Positions 35,720 to 44,661 of a DNA stretch of 64,000 nt are shown here, one piece after another. Within the stretch, counting starts at the first letter, position 1. Every line of letters starts with the position of its first letter. A model generated the notes under the pieces. That model did no database searches. It was not told the origin of the DNA and was given only the letters and a program-made list of their open reading frames with translations. The stretch is from Corynebacterium aurimucosum ATCC 700975 (GTDB lineage: Bacteria; Actinomycetota; Actinomycetes; Mycobacteriales; Mycobacteriaceae): NCBI RefSeq assembly GCF_000022905.1, contig NC_012590.1:1116001-1180000 (forward strand). The letters run 5' to 3'. Made by a program: the position numbers and the translations under genes.

Positions 35720-38305
35720 ATGATGCAGCTACATTCTGTTGAACTGAACAACGTCCGGGGTGTGGAGCACTTGGAGGTCAAGGACCTCCCGGAGACCGGG
35801 GTGGTGGTCATTGGTGGGCCGAACGAAGCCGGCAAATCCACGTTGGTGGAGGCCATCGATTTCGTGCTCACGGAAAAGCACACGGCCAATTCCAAGCCGG
35901 TGAGGGCGCTGCAGCCTGCCGGCCGCGATGTGGGTCCTGAGGTCACGCTTGAGGCGACCGTGGGGCCTTATCGCTTCCGCATTCGCAAGCGGTGGGTGAA
36001 GAAGCGCACTTCGGAGCTGCACGTTTTCTCCCCGCGCCCGGGCCAGTGGACCGGTGCCGAGGCGGATGGAGAGCTGGATCGCATCCTTAGTGAGCACGTG
36101 GACCGCGCGCTTCTCGACGCCCTCTTCGTCCGCCAGGACGACCCCCACCAAGGCATCGCCGCGGTGGGCATTCCTTCCCTGACCGCAGCGTTGGAGGAGG
36201 AGACCGGGGCGAGTTCCGCGGCGGAAGACTCCGAGCTGCTCACACGCATCGAGGCGGAGTATAAGGAGTATTTCACAGCGAAGACAGACAAGCCGGCAGG
36301 AGACTATAAGTCCGCCATTGCCGCACTGGCGGAAGCTGAGGAGAAGCACGCGGCCGCCGAGGCTGCGCTGCGCGAACTCGACGGCGTGGTGGAGCGTTAT
36401 GAAGCCGCTGAGCTGAAGAAGGCTGAGGCTGAAGCCGCTCTGCCGGCGGCCGCGGAAGAATGCGAGCGCCGTGACGGTGAGCTGCTCGCCGCTCGGGCCG
36501 CCCAGGAAAAGGTCACCGCGCAGGAGGCTGCGGTGACTCGGGCGGCGGAAGCTGTGACGCGCGCGGAGGCGGAAGCGGAGCGCCGTAAAGCTGTGGTTGC
36601 TGAGCACGCCGCAGCTGTTAATGCTGCTGAGCGCGCCACCGCAGCGGTTATGGAAGCCCGCGAGCGGGCCGAGGAAGAAGCCGCCGCCCGCAGGAAACTA
36701 GAGGAGGAGCGCGCCGAGGTTCATCAGCGCTATGAGGCCGTGCGCGAGGAGCGCCAGCGCGCCCGCCGCGCCCAGCAACGCGCTGAACGCGCGGCTCTGG
36801 GCACCCGCCTCGAAACACTGAACAAGCTGGAAGAGACTTTGGCGTCCCGCCGCCGTGAGTTGGCGGCGACTCCCGATGTGCCGAACCTTCAGGCCTTGGA
36901 GGACGCTGCACGCGAGGTCACCGTCCAGGAGCGCTTGCGGGCGGCCGCGGCGGCCAAGCTCTATTTTTCCGGCGAGGGCTCCTTTAGCGTCGATGGCGAA
37001 GAGCGTGCGCTGGAGAGCGGTACGGAGCTGGCAGTTGAGCTGCGCGAAGGCACCACACTGAAGGTTGGTGACATCACCGCCCGCTATGTAGCCGGTGCGG
37101 GCGATAGCGGTGAGGAAGGCGTGGAGAAAGCCCGCGCTGAGCTCGCACGTCTGCTGGAAGACGCCGGATGCGAAGACCTTGAGTCCGCCCGTGCCACCCA
37201 CGAAAAGCACGCGGATCTAGCATCCGCTGCCGATACCGCGGTCCGCGAACTCGCTGCGGCATTGGGCGGGGAGAACCTCGGTGAGTTACGTGCGCGCTTC
37301 GAGGCGGGTGCGGCCGATGCTGACGGCACCGAGGTGGATGGCGGGACTACTGATTCCGCTGCTAAGCTGCGGGAGCTCGACATCGTGGAGCAGGAAGAAG
37401 AGGAGCTGCGCAGAAAGCTAGACGAGCTCGACCGCGCCCTGGCACCCTACCGCGAGAACAAGGCTGGCGCGGCACTGGAGGTGGCTATGGTCCGTGCGGA
37501 GGAGGCCACCGCGCAGCGTGATGCTCAGGCCGCAGCCCTGGAGGCCGTCCGCGCCCAGCTCAGTGACGCCGAGGTGAGCGCAGCAATTGAGGCAGCACGG
37601 ACTGAGCTGGCGAAAGAGAAGGCGGCTTTGGAGGAGATGTCCACCGTGGATGTCGACACCGCGGAGCAGTTGGCGCGAGGAGCGCACACGCACGTCGATT
37701 CGCTGAACGCAGCGGTCAATGCGGCGGTTGGGGATATGCGCGAGTTCAACGGACTTATCACTATGCACTCTGGTGCGGCTGAGGATGCGGAGAAAGCTGC
37801 CGCGGAGCTCGAAGTGGCCCGCGAGCGCCACGCCGCTATCGAGCGTCGTGCGAATGCTGCGCGCTACCTGCGCACGCTCATGTTGCGCCACCGAGACGCC
37901 GCCCGTCAGCGCTATGCCGCGCCCTTTGTCGCCGCTCTTAATGGTTTGGCTCGCACCGTCTTCGGCGGTGACGTGGACTTCGAACTCTCCGAGGAGCTCA
38001 AGGTTCAGGCTCGCAGCCGTAACGGTGAGACCGTGTCCTTCGACGCGCTCTCCGGTGGCGCCAAAGAACAGCTGAGTATCCTGACACGCTTTGCCATCGC
38101 TCAGCTAGTGTCCGGCGAACCGGTTCCCGTCGTCATTGACGACGCGTTGGGGTCTACCGACTCGCAACGCCTTCAGCTTATGGCGGCGTTGTTCAGCAAG
38201 GCCGGGAAAAACACTCAGGTCATCGTGCTGACCTGTATGCCGCAGCGCTACTCGTGGGTACCGGGGCGCATGGACCTAGATATGGAGAGACTTACAAGCG
38301 CTTAA
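35720..38305 (+). CDS. Rad50/SbcC-like SMC-type ATPase
   Basis: 861 aa. N-terminal Walker A in GGPNEAGKST (about 32-42), a long central coiled coil very rich in Ala, Glu and Arg (about 200-700), and a C-terminal lobe with signature LSGGAKEQLSIL and Walker B VVIDDALGSTD. I see no zinc-hook CxxC in the coil, unlike canonical Rad50. It is of the AAA/SMC type paired with small phosphoesterases in actinobacteria. Translation is probably coupled to the phosphoesterase gene ending at 35716. Either of two tandem ATG codons can start it. Confidence 0.9.
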   Translation: MMQLHSVELNNVRGVEHLEVKDLPETGVVVIGGPNEAGKSTLVEAIDFVLTEKHTANSKPVRALQPAGRDVGPEVTLEATVGPYRFRIRKRWVKKRTSELHVFSPRPGQWTGAEADGELDRILSEHVDRALLDALFVRQDDPHQGIAAVGIPSLTAALEEETGASSAAEDSELLTRIEAEYKEYFTAKTDKPAGDYKSAIAALAEAEEKHAAAEAALRELDGVVERYEAAELKKAEAEAALPAAAEECERRDGELLAARAAQEKVTAQEAAVTRAAEAVTRAEAEAERRKAVVAEHAAAVNAAERATAAVMEARERAEEEAAARRKLEEERAEVHQRYEAVREERQRARRAQQRAERAALGTRLETLNKLEETLASRRRELAATPDVPNLQALEDAAREVTVQERLRAAAAAKLYFSGEGSFSVDGEERALESGTELAVELREGTTLKVGDITARYVAGAGDSGEEGVEKARAELARLLEDAGCEDLESARATHEKHADLASAADTAVRELAAALGGENLGELRARFEAGAADADGTEVDGGTTDSAAKLRELDIVEQEEEELRRKLDELDRALAPYRENKAGAALEVAMVRAEEATAQRDAQAAALEAVRAQLSDAEVSAAIEAARTELAKEKAALEEMSTVDVDTAEQLARGAHTHVDSLNAAVNAAVGDMREFNGLITMHSGAAEDAEKAAAELEVARERHAAIERRANAARYLRTLMLRHRDAARQRYAAPFVAALNGLARTVFGGDVDFELSEELKVQARSRNGETVSFDALSGGAKEQLSILTRFAIAQLVSGEPVPVVIDDALGSTDSQRLQLMAALFSKAGKNTQVIVLTCMPQRYSWVPGRMDLDMERLTSA

Positions 38306-38329
38306 GTCACAGAGTGTAGTGTGTGAGCC

Positions 38330-38839
38330 ATGACTGCGGACACTCGATGGCTCACCGAAAGCGAACAGGACCTCTGGCGACACATCCTCGCCAGCATTCG
38401 CAAGATTAATCGCGGCATGGAGGAAACCCTCTTAGCCTGCAGCGATATCTCCGCGGCGGAGTTTGCGGTCCTCGTCTCGCTTTCGGAGGCGCCCGAGCAC
38501 ACGCTGCGTTTGCGCGAGTTGTGCTCGGCACTGGACTGGGACCGCTCCCGCGCCTCCCACCAGATCACCCGCATGGAGAAGCGGGGTTTGGTGTGCAAAG
38601 AAAAGTGCGCAGGCGATGCGCGCGGCGTTGAAGTCGTCATGACGAAAGCCGGCCAGGAACGCCTGGAGGCGGCAGTCCCTGAGCACGTCGAGTCGGTACG
38701 CCGCATGGTGTTTGATCACCTCGAGCCTGACGATGTTCCGGCGCTTCTGCGTTTTTGCAAGGGCGTCCTGTCGGAGAATAATCTTCCGGGCTACGACGGC
38801 TTCGTTCCGGACGAACGCCTGGGCCTCCACGCTGACTAG
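38330..38839 (+). CDS. MarR-family transcriptional regulator
   Basis: 169 aa. Winged-helix core EFAVLVSLSEAPEHTLRLRELCSALDWDRSRASHQITRMEKRGLVCKEKCAGDARGVEVVMTKAGQ (about 45-110), with flanking helices for dimerisation. Ligand and targets unknown. It starts 24 bp after the ATPase gene on the same strand, so it may share its transcript; the small gene that follows could be a target, but nothing in the sequence proves it. Confidence 0.88.
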   Translation: MTADTRWLTESEQDLWRHILASIRKINRGMEETLLACSDISAAEFAVLVSLSEAPEHTLRLRELCSALDWDRSRASHQITRMEKRGLVCKEKCAGDARGVEVVMTKAGQERLEAAVPEHVESVRRMVFDHLEPDDVPALLRFCKGVLSENNLPGYDGFVPDERLGLHAD

Positions 38840-38904
38840 CTGTGCTTAGCGCGGGTAGAGTAGGGCCCGTCCGTTTATTCACCAGGAGGTGACCTTCCCA
38901 CACC

Positions 38905-39198
38905 ATGATGGGACAAGAACTGTTTGAGCATCCGCAGCGCCAATACGCTACGTACGGCATCACACCCTTGAAGGAGCTCAGCGCGCAGGTGGGGCCGGTT
39001 GAGGATCTGGAAGAGCTCACCGAGGAACAAGCCACCGCGCTTGAGGCAGCTCTGGAGCAGCACCCGGAGGGCGCCCTAACCTTCGATGATGCCTCGCAGC
39101 TGTGGATTATTGGCGCGGAGGATGACATCGAGCGCATGTTCCAGGACCGCGAGGATTTCGTCGAAGCACTCAATAACAATGAGGACCCTGGGGTCTAG
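38905..39198 (+). CDS. small acidic hypothetical protein
   Basis: 97 aa, strongly acidic, no membrane segment or known motif (ELFEHPQRQYATYGITPLKELSAQVGPVED). AGGAGGTGA lies about 12 nt before the ATG at 38905, an almost perfect ribosome-binding site, which is the best evidence that the gene is real. Function unknown. Confidence 0.75.
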   Translation: MMGQELFEHPQRQYATYGITPLKELSAQVGPVEDLEELTEEQATALEAALEQHPEGALTFDDASQLWIIGAEDDIERMFQDREDFVEALNNNEDPGV

Positions 39199-39378
39199 CC
39201 CACAGTCGGCGTCAAACTAAAGGCGGATAGCGGCCGAAATATCTGCGTTTAACTACGGGCGGCTCTGCATAAACTGCTAAGATACTCTGTGTTAAAGGGC
39301 GAGCATCCCCAAGCATTAAAAGAGACGGTTTCGGTGAAAACTTCTCTGGCACAGGGGAGCTAAGTGAAAGGACTAAAC

Positions 39379-39588
39379 ATGAGTGTCGAGCGCGATTTGG
39401 CTCAGGAACAGCGCGAAGCAGCTGCACGTGACAAGGCTGATGGCTGGGTTTCCGTCTTCGTTGAGTGGATTCCCTCCATGCTTCTTTCCGTGGTGATGGT
39501 GGGCGCTATGATGCTCGGCATGTACTACGTCGAGCACGGCACCCTAGACATCACCCAACCGATCGTCAACCAGCACATCACGCAGTAA
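39379..39588 (+). CDS. small single-span membrane protein
   Basis: 69 aa. A charged N-terminus (about 1-25) is followed by one hydrophobic helix (about 31-50, WIPSMLLSVVMVGAMMLGMYYV) and a short polar tail. AAAGGA seven nt before ATG 39379 decides the start over the GTG five codons upstream. A strong terminator follows, so it is a separate unit. Function unknown. Confidence 0.7.
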   Translation: MSVERDLAQEQREAAARDKADGWVSVFVEWIPSMLLSVVMVGAMMLGMYYVEHGTLDITQPIVNQHITQ

Positions 39589-39640
39589 TCTGGTTCGCTC
39601 CTCTTGCTGCCGCCCAGCGGGGGAGAGTAGCTTGACGTCA

Positions 39641-39670
39641 AGCCCCAGCAGAGTTGTCTGCTGGGGCTTC
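39641..39670 (+). terminator. terminator of the small membrane protein gene
   Basis: Stem AGCCCCAGCAGA / TCTGCTGGGGCT with a 4-nt loop, followed by TCGTCC. The remaining 300 bp to the next gene hold two palindromic elements and no gene. Confidence 0.8.
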
Positions 39671-39773
39671 GTCCTTCTCTCCTGCCGCACCCCTCAACCT
39701 TGTTCCCTGGAGCCGAAAGCCATTGCGGTTTGGGAAGGGTTTCACGCATGCGTAGAACCATGCCCAGGCCGTG

Positions 39774-39852
39774 CAACTGCCCTAGCTGACAAAACCACCA
39801 CTTGAAACCGCCGGCAGATCTGGCCAGATCTTTGGCAACTAGGGCAGTGTTG
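39774..39852. repeat. inverted-repeat element ACTGCCCTAG...CTAGGGCAGT
   Basis: Arms at 39776-39785 and 39839-39848 (10 bp, perfect), enclosing a perfect 16-bp palindrome AGATCTGGCCAGATCT at 39816-39831. No coding potential. Confidence 0.7.
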
Positions 39853-39888
39853 AGACTGAGCGCTAGCGTCCGAGTCATCACTTCTTCG

Positions 39889-39948
39889 CCCTTCGCGCTC
39901 ACCGTGGGCCTCAACCGGCTGCCGCGCGCTCTCGGTGAGCGCGAAGGG
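39889..39948. repeat. perfect 16-bp stem element upstream of the 146-aa gene
   Basis: CCCTTCGCGCTCACCG (39889-39904) pairs perfectly with 39933-39948 across a 28-nt loop. It lies 27 bp before the next start codon, so it could act as operator or mRNA structure, or be a decayed repeat. Confidence 0.7.
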
Positions 39949-39974
39949 AGTATTCATCCGATAGCCTGAACTCC

Positions 39975-40415
39975 ATGGACTCTCGCATCTACGTTCGCTA
40001 TCTCAACGGCCCGCTCCTGTGGCTGGGAATTATCGTTGGCCTTGCCGTCGTGGCCGCTGTGGTTCCCACGATGGTTGACTCCACGTGGGCAGCAATCCTC
40101 TTCGGCGCCCTAGTGCTCGCCGCAACTGTGGCTTGCATTCTGATGCGGGTGAAAATCGTCGTGAGTGACGACGACGTTGCGGTCTCCATCCTGGGCATAT
40201 TCGCGAAGAGGATTCCACTCAGCGATATCACTGGTGCCAGCGTCGGTCCCGAGACTGGGCTCAAGGAAGGCGCAGGCCCGCGTGTTGTCGATGGTGCTCC
40301 AGCCTATATTGTTTCTGGGCCGACTGTGCGCATTGAACAGGGCCGAAGCTCTCTTCTCGCCTCGGCGAAGAATCCGGAGGAAGTGGCTGCGGATATTAAG
40401 GCGCGCTTGCGCTAG
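39975..40415 (+). CDS. membrane-anchored protein of unknown function (PH-like domain)
   Basis: 146 aa. Two hydrophobic helices (about 14-33 and 38-56) form a hairpin, followed by a soluble beta-rich domain (MRVKIVVSDDDVAVSILGIFAKRIPLSDITGASVGP) resembling PH-like domains of small actinobacterial membrane proteins. No catalytic residues. A diverged family P palindrome starts 8 bp after its stop codon. Confidence 0.72.
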   Translation: MDSRIYVRYLNGPLLWLGIIVGLAVVAAVVPTMVDSTWAAILFGALVLAATVACILMRVKIVVSDDDVAVSILGIFAKRIPLSDITGASVGPETGLKEGAGPRVVDGAPAYIVSGPTVRIEQGRSSLLASAKNPEEVAADIKARLR

Positions 40416-40422
40416 TTCCATA

Positions 40423-40522
40423 TCCCCAGACCTCGATCCCGAAACCTCCTGGGCTGGGTGGTGAGGCGTCGGCAAGCGCTGGGCGACGCCCACCTGCAGG
40501 TTGCGGGTTTCAGGTCTGGGGG
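40423..40522. repeat. palindromic repeat family P, diverged copy C
   Basis: Ends TCCCCAGACCT and AGGTCTGGGGGA form the outer stem. It keeps the core GCGCTGG-CGACGCCCACCTGCA found in copies A and B, with different outer sequences. As in copies A and B it lies close behind a stop codon. Confidence 0.7.
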
Positions 40523-40617
40523 AATGCAGAATATGCGCGGTTGCCCCGCACACGTGGCGTCGTTGAAACGGTGGGCCGAGGCGCGGCATAGTGCGGGGCG
40601 GTTTAGGCATGAAAAAG

Positions 40618-40691
40618 TGCCCCTGACAGGGATCGAACCTGCGACCTTCGGTACCGGAAACCGATGCTCTAATCCGCTGAGCTACAAGGGC
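40618..40691 (-). tRNA. tRNA-Arg (anticodon CCG)
   Basis: 74 nt on the minus strand. Acceptor GCCCTTG pairs with CAGGGGC (one G-U pair), D-stem GCTC/GAGC, anticodon stem TCGGT/ACCGA with loop TTCCGGT giving anticodon CCG, and T-arm GCAGG-TTCGATC-CCTGT. CCA is not encoded. Confidence 0.95.
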
Positions 40692-40829
40692 ATTGCTGGC
40701 GAAATGCCAACGATGCGATTTTAGCCTATAAAGACTGAAGCGCAGTAATTGGCCTCACGCCGATGGGGGTGTGGTGGAGGAGAGCGGCTAGGAAAGCCGC
40801 TCTCGCGTCGCTTTCAGCAGCTTGTAGGA

Positions 40830-42425
40830 CTAGGCTGGCTGCTCCTGTGTCTGGGGCTGGTCAAAGAAGCCTGGGGCATCAGCGGTGTGGACCTCACCGG
40901 TGCGCAGGTAATCAACCACAATCTGGTCCACGGCCTTGTTGCCCATCGCGAAGTGGCCGTGACCCGGGCCGTGCACAGTCACCACGCGGGACTGCATCGG
41001 ATCCGAGAGACCGCGGTAGAAAGCGTACGGGGTCTGCGGGTCACCGGTGGCCTGAATCTGCAGCGGCTTGGTCTGCAGGTTTGCACCGGAGACGGCAATC
41101 GGGGTGTTGACCGGCGCGCGGCCACCGCAACCAGCGCCGGAGGCGTACATCGAGTTAAACAGCGTGAAGGGGTCAATCGTGACGTAGTTCGACCAGAGGA
41201 ACGCCGGAATAAGAGTCGGATCCGTCGGCGCGGTGTTCTCATTGCACATAATGATGTTCTGCATGCTCATCGCGTTGACAAGCTGCTGCTGTGCCTTTTC
41301 CGGGTCCTGCTGAGGCTGCTGTGCGGCCTGCTCCTCAAAGTTTATGGGCTCAACACCGCCGATGTGCTTGGCCAGTGCGTCCCACGTCTCGGGGCGGGGG
41401 AGAAGCTCACGGGTCGCGCTCAGCGTCTGCGAGGAAGCTTGGACAGCCTGCGGGTTGCGTACCTTGCCTGCAAGGTGCTCTGCCTGCACGCGCAGCTCTC
41501 CCGTGGCCGTCATGACGTTGGCGCCGGGTTGGCCAGCGAACTCCAGCCCAGGCGGGAGGTCACCAATCTGGGCGTTGGGCGGAAGCACAGTCGGGCGCAC
41601 GCCTGCTTCCTTGGCCACGATCTGGGACCAGCGCTCGTAGGCCTTCAGCGGGGTCTTTCCGGCGTGGTAAGTGGCGTCATTCTTGGCCACGTACGCGAAG
41701 AAGTCATGGAGAGCATTCTCGTAGCCTGCCTGCTGGGAGGCGAAGATCTGGTTCCAGGCCATGTTCGGATTCATTCCGGAGTCCAGCACAACCTTGTCGG
41801 TGTGCTGCGGGTAAAGCGTGGCATAGGTGGAGCCCAAGAAGGTGCCGTAGGAGAGACCGGCGATGTTGATCTTCTCCTCGCCGAGCGCCTGGCGCACAAC
41901 TTCCCAGTCCTTAGCAGTGTTCTCCGTGGTCAGGGAATCGGTGTAACCCGGGGTGTTCTTTTCGCAGTCATCGCGGGTAATTGCGCCGATCTTCGTCAGC
42001 TGCGCCAGCGGGTTTCCGCCCACTTCGCTGGACGTGCAGTTCACTTCTCCGGACTCGCGCAAACCTCGCGGCTGCACACCAATGATGTCGTAGCCCTGCT
42101 TGATTTCCTCCGGCCACGCTGCGCTACTCACCCAGCCATACGCGTCGCCGCCCGGGCCACCCGGGTTGGTAAACAGGGTGCCCTGACGGTTTCCGGTGGC
42201 CTTGAGGCGAATGAGTCCGACGTCGATGGTGCCCTTTTCCGGCGCATCGTGATAGGTCGGAGCCGTAACGTGCCCGCACTCGGCGCGCTCCTCTGTGACC
42301 CCCTCCGGGCACGGGCCCCACTTGATGGTGGGCTGGTCTGCGTGGGCGACAGCGGGCGCGGCAACCAGGCCGGCAGCAACAGCTACGGGTCCCAGCACCG
42401 AGCCTAAAACGCGAGAAAGACGCAT
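40830..42425 (-). CDS. secreted alpha/beta hydrolase, tripeptidyl aminopeptidase-like
   Basis: 531 aa. A signal peptide with AHA-type cleavage (MRLSRVLGSVLGPVAVAAGLVAAPAVAHA) precedes the hydrolase. The oxyanion region TNPGGPGGDAYGW, the nucleophile motif GLSYGTFLG and the C-terminal TAP-like lid domain (DPQTPYAFYRGLSD, then GPGHGHFAMG with the catalytic His) are all present. Family members cleave N-terminal tripeptides or proline-containing peptides outside the cell. The C-terminus is Gln/Pro-rich. Separate transcription unit between the tRNA and the lactate genes. Confidence 0.9.
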   Translation of the reverse strand: MRLSRVLGSVLGPVAVAAGLVAAPAVAHADQPTIKWGPCPEGVTEERAECGHVTAPTYHDAPEKGTIDVGLIRLKATGNRQGTLFTNPGGPGGDAYGWVSSAAWPEEIKQGYDIIGVQPRGLRESGEVNCTSSEVGGNPLAQLTKIGAITRDDCEKNTPGYTDSLTTENTAKDWEVVRQALGEEKINIAGLSYGTFLGSTYATLYPQHTDKVVLDSGMNPNMAWNQIFASQQAGYENALHDFFAYVAKNDATYHAGKTPLKAYERWSQIVAKEAGVRPTVLPPNAQIGDLPPGLEFAGQPGANVMTATGELRVQAEHLAGKVRNPQAVQASSQTLSATRELLPRPETWDALAKHIGGVEPINFEEQAAQQPQQDPEKAQQQLVNAMSMQNIIMCNENTAPTDPTLIPAFLWSNYVTIDPFTLFNSMYASGAGCGGRAPVNTPIAVSGANLQTKPLQIQATGDPQTPYAFYRGLSDPMQSRVVTVHGPGHGHFAMGNKAVDQIVVDYLRTGEVHTADAPGFFDQPQTQEQPA

Positions 42426-42529
42426 AGAATAAGGCTCCTCAAATCGTTAATTGGTACGGGCCTTATCCTATGCGCCAGGGGTGATGTGAGCCGAGCGTAT
42501 ACAGAGGGCGGGTGCCCCCGAACGCCTCA

Positions 42530-43159
42530 CTACTTAACAATCACCACAATGAGATCACGTGGGCCGTGGACACCCTCCACGCGGGAGAGCTCGATATCCG
42601 AGGTCGCGGAAGGACCCGAGATCCACGTTGCCGGGCGCTCAGGGTTCATTCGGGAGACCATCTCCGGGACACCGTAGACAATCTGGTCCTTGCGCACGAT
42701 GCAGACGTGACGGTCCGGTACCAGGGTCAACGCACGGCGGCCACAGGTCTCATTGGACTCGAGCACGATGGTGCCGGTCTGCGCGGAGGTGACGTGGGAT
42801 TCGGTCACCACGGCATCGACAGCGTCGAGCTCGCGCGGGTCCTTGGCGTTGTCATCAGGGGTGATGGTTCCCTCGAAGCCGTCCAGAAGCCCAGCGTCCA
42901 TGCCGGGTGCGTAGACGACGTTCGAGCAGCCGCGCTCCTTCAGGATGCCCACGAGGGTGGAGTTCAACCCAGACTCATCGGTGACGTGCACATCAGCCTT
43001 GTAGTCCTCGAGGCGGTCCACCAGCATGTCCCGCAGCTCCTCTTCGTTGAGCGTGCCTTCCTTCTGGTACTCGCGCGGAATGTCTACGTGGTCCGGCAGG
43101 CCGGCCTGCTTCTGGGCGGCTGAAATGCGGTTGAGGATTTCCTCTTTGGCGGTGGTCAC
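42530..43159 (-). CDS. lutC: lactate utilization protein LutC
   Basis: 209 aa, LUD-domain protein, one of three subunits of the non-flavin L-lactate oxidation complex. Typical segments are SGLNSTLVGILKERGCSNVVYAPGMDAG and VVTESHVTSAQTGTIVLES, with VPDRHVCIVRKDQIV further on. Its ATG overlaps the lutB stop (ATGA), so it is the last gene of lutABC. Confidence 0.92.
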   Translation of the reverse strand: MTTAKEEILNRISAAQKQAGLPDHVDIPREYQKEGTLNEEELRDMLVDRLEDYKADVHVTDESGLNSTLVGILKERGCSNVVYAPGMDAGLLDGFEGTITPDDNAKDPRELDAVDAVVTESHVTSAQTGTIVLESNETCGRRALTLVPDRHVCIVRKDQIVYGVPEMVSRMNPERPATWISGPSATSDIELSRVEGVHGPRDLIVVIVK

Positions 43160-44661
43160 TTGATGCCCTCCTTCTTGGCTTGGGCGAGGAGTTCTTGAGC
43201 TTCGTCAGTGTCGAACCATTGGCGGAAGGACTTCTTCGGCGGAACGGCAGTATCGCGCACCTCGGACCAACCAGACATGAACAGCGGCAGCTTGTCGATG
43301 ACCCCGTTGAAACCACCGAGGACACGGCCGAGTGCCACCATGTGGGTGATCTGGTTCCAAATCTTCGGATTCTTCCACACCAACTCAACTACCTGGAAGA
43401 GCTTCTCTTCGACAGGCGGGGTGGCGTTAGTGACCTTCTGATAGCGGTTTTCCAGAATGACCTGGGAGAGAGGAATGCGCACTGGGCATACCTCGTCGCA
43501 GCGGCCGCACAGGGAGCAGGCATAGGGCAAGCTTGCCGACGGATCATTGTGGTCCTTCATACCTGTCAGCTGCGGCGTCAGCGAAATGCCAATCGGGCCA
43601 GGGTAGACCGAGCCATAAGCGTGGCCGCCGGCGCGCTCGTAGACCGGGCAGACGTTCAGGCAGGCCGAGCAGCGAATGCACTTGAGTGCTTCGTGGCCCT
43701 TGGGGGAGGACAGCGCAGCGGTACGGCCGTTATCCAACAGCACGATGTGGAAGTTCTGCGGGCCGTCGCCTTCGGTAACACCAGACCACATCGAGGTGTA
43801 CGGGTTCATGCGCTCGGCGGTGGAGGAGCGCGGCAGCAGCTGCAGGAAGACCTCGAGGTCCTGGAAGGTGGGAACCAGCTTCTCAATACCCATCACGGTA
43901 ATGAGGGTCTCCGGCAAGGTCAGACACATGCGGCCATTGCCCTCGGACTCCACGATGTTGATGGTGCCTGTTTCTGCCACACCGAAGTTAGCGCCGGAGA
44001 TGGCGACCTTAGCCTTCATGAACTGCTCGCGCAGGAACTGGCGGGATGCTTCGGCCAGCTCCGCCGGCTCGGCCTTGAGGGAGTCATCCGTATTCGGCAT
44101 CTCGTTGACAAAGATGTCACGGATCTCCGCGCGGTTGCGGTGAATAGCCGGGACCAGAATATGGGAAGGCTTGTCCTCACCCAGCTGGACGATGAGCTCC
44201 GCCAGGTCAGTTTCCTGGGCGTGGATGCCGGCCTCTTCCAGGTGCTCGTTGAGAGCGATTTCCTGGGTAGCCATGGACTTAATCTTGACCACGTCGGTCT
44301 CACCGGTTTCGCGGATAAGCCCCTCGATGATCTCGTTGGCTTCCTTGGCGTCGCGTGCCCAGTGGACGATGCCTCCGCGCTTGGTCACCTGCTCTTCGAA
44401 TTGGAGCAGCAGTTCGCCCATGCGAACGGCGACGTCATCCTTGAGTGCAGAGCCGGCGTCGCGAAGCTGCTCCCAGTCCGGTGTTTCATCAACGGCGTGC
44501 TGGCGCTTGTCACGAATCGTGGTGGTGGCGTGGTGCAGGTTGCGGCGCTGGGTGGCGTTGTTGAGACCCACGTGAGCCAGCGGCACGAAGGCCTTCGAGC
44601 CGCGCAGGTTGCCGTAGCCTTCAGGAGCGCGCGGAGGAGTGGTGTCGAGGAAGGAAGTCAT
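43156..44661 (-). CDS. lutB: lactate utilization iron-sulfur protein LutB
   Basis: 501 aa. An N-terminal LUD domain is followed by two [4Fe-4S] cluster motifs, CIRCSACLNVCPVYE and CSLCGRCDEVCPVRI, and a C-terminal LutB-specific helix region. Transfers electrons from lactate oxidation towards the quinone pool. ATG 44661 is used: it overlaps the lutA stop by one base, and the in-frame extension upstream lies inside lutA. Confidence 0.94.
   Translation of the reverse strand: MTSFLDTTPPRAPEGYGNLRGSKAFVPLAHVGLNNATQRRNLHHATTTIRDKRQHAVDETPDWEQLRDAGSALKDDVAVRMGELLLQFEEQVTKRGGIVHWARDAKEANEIIEGLIRETGETDVVKIKSMATQEIALNEHLEEAGIHAQETDLAELIVQLGEDKPSHILVPAIHRNRAEIRDIFVNEMPNTDDSLKAEPAELAEASRQFLREQFMKAKVAISGANFGVAETGTINIVESEGNGRMCLTLPETLITVMGIEKLVPTFQDLEVFLQLLPRSSTAERMNPYTSMWSGVTEGDGPQNFHIVLLDNGRTAALSSPKGHEALKCIRCSACLNVCPVYERAGGHAYGSVYPGPIGISLTPQLTGMKDHNDPSASLPYACSLCGRCDEVCPVRIPLSQVILENRYQKVTNATPPVEEKLFQVVELVWKNPKIWNQITHMVALGRVLGGFNGVIDKLPLFMSGWSEVRDTAVPPKKSFRQWFDTDEAQELLAQAKKEGIK

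Noticed and set aside
40423..40691. Integrated element attached at tRNA-Arg
   Set aside because: No integrase gene and no duplicated tRNA 3' end is visible nearby; the palindrome beside it belongs to family P.
40749..42407. 552-codon + strand frame
   Set aside because: Antisense to the secreted tripeptidyl-aminopeptidase-like gene, which has a signal peptide and catalytic motifs.
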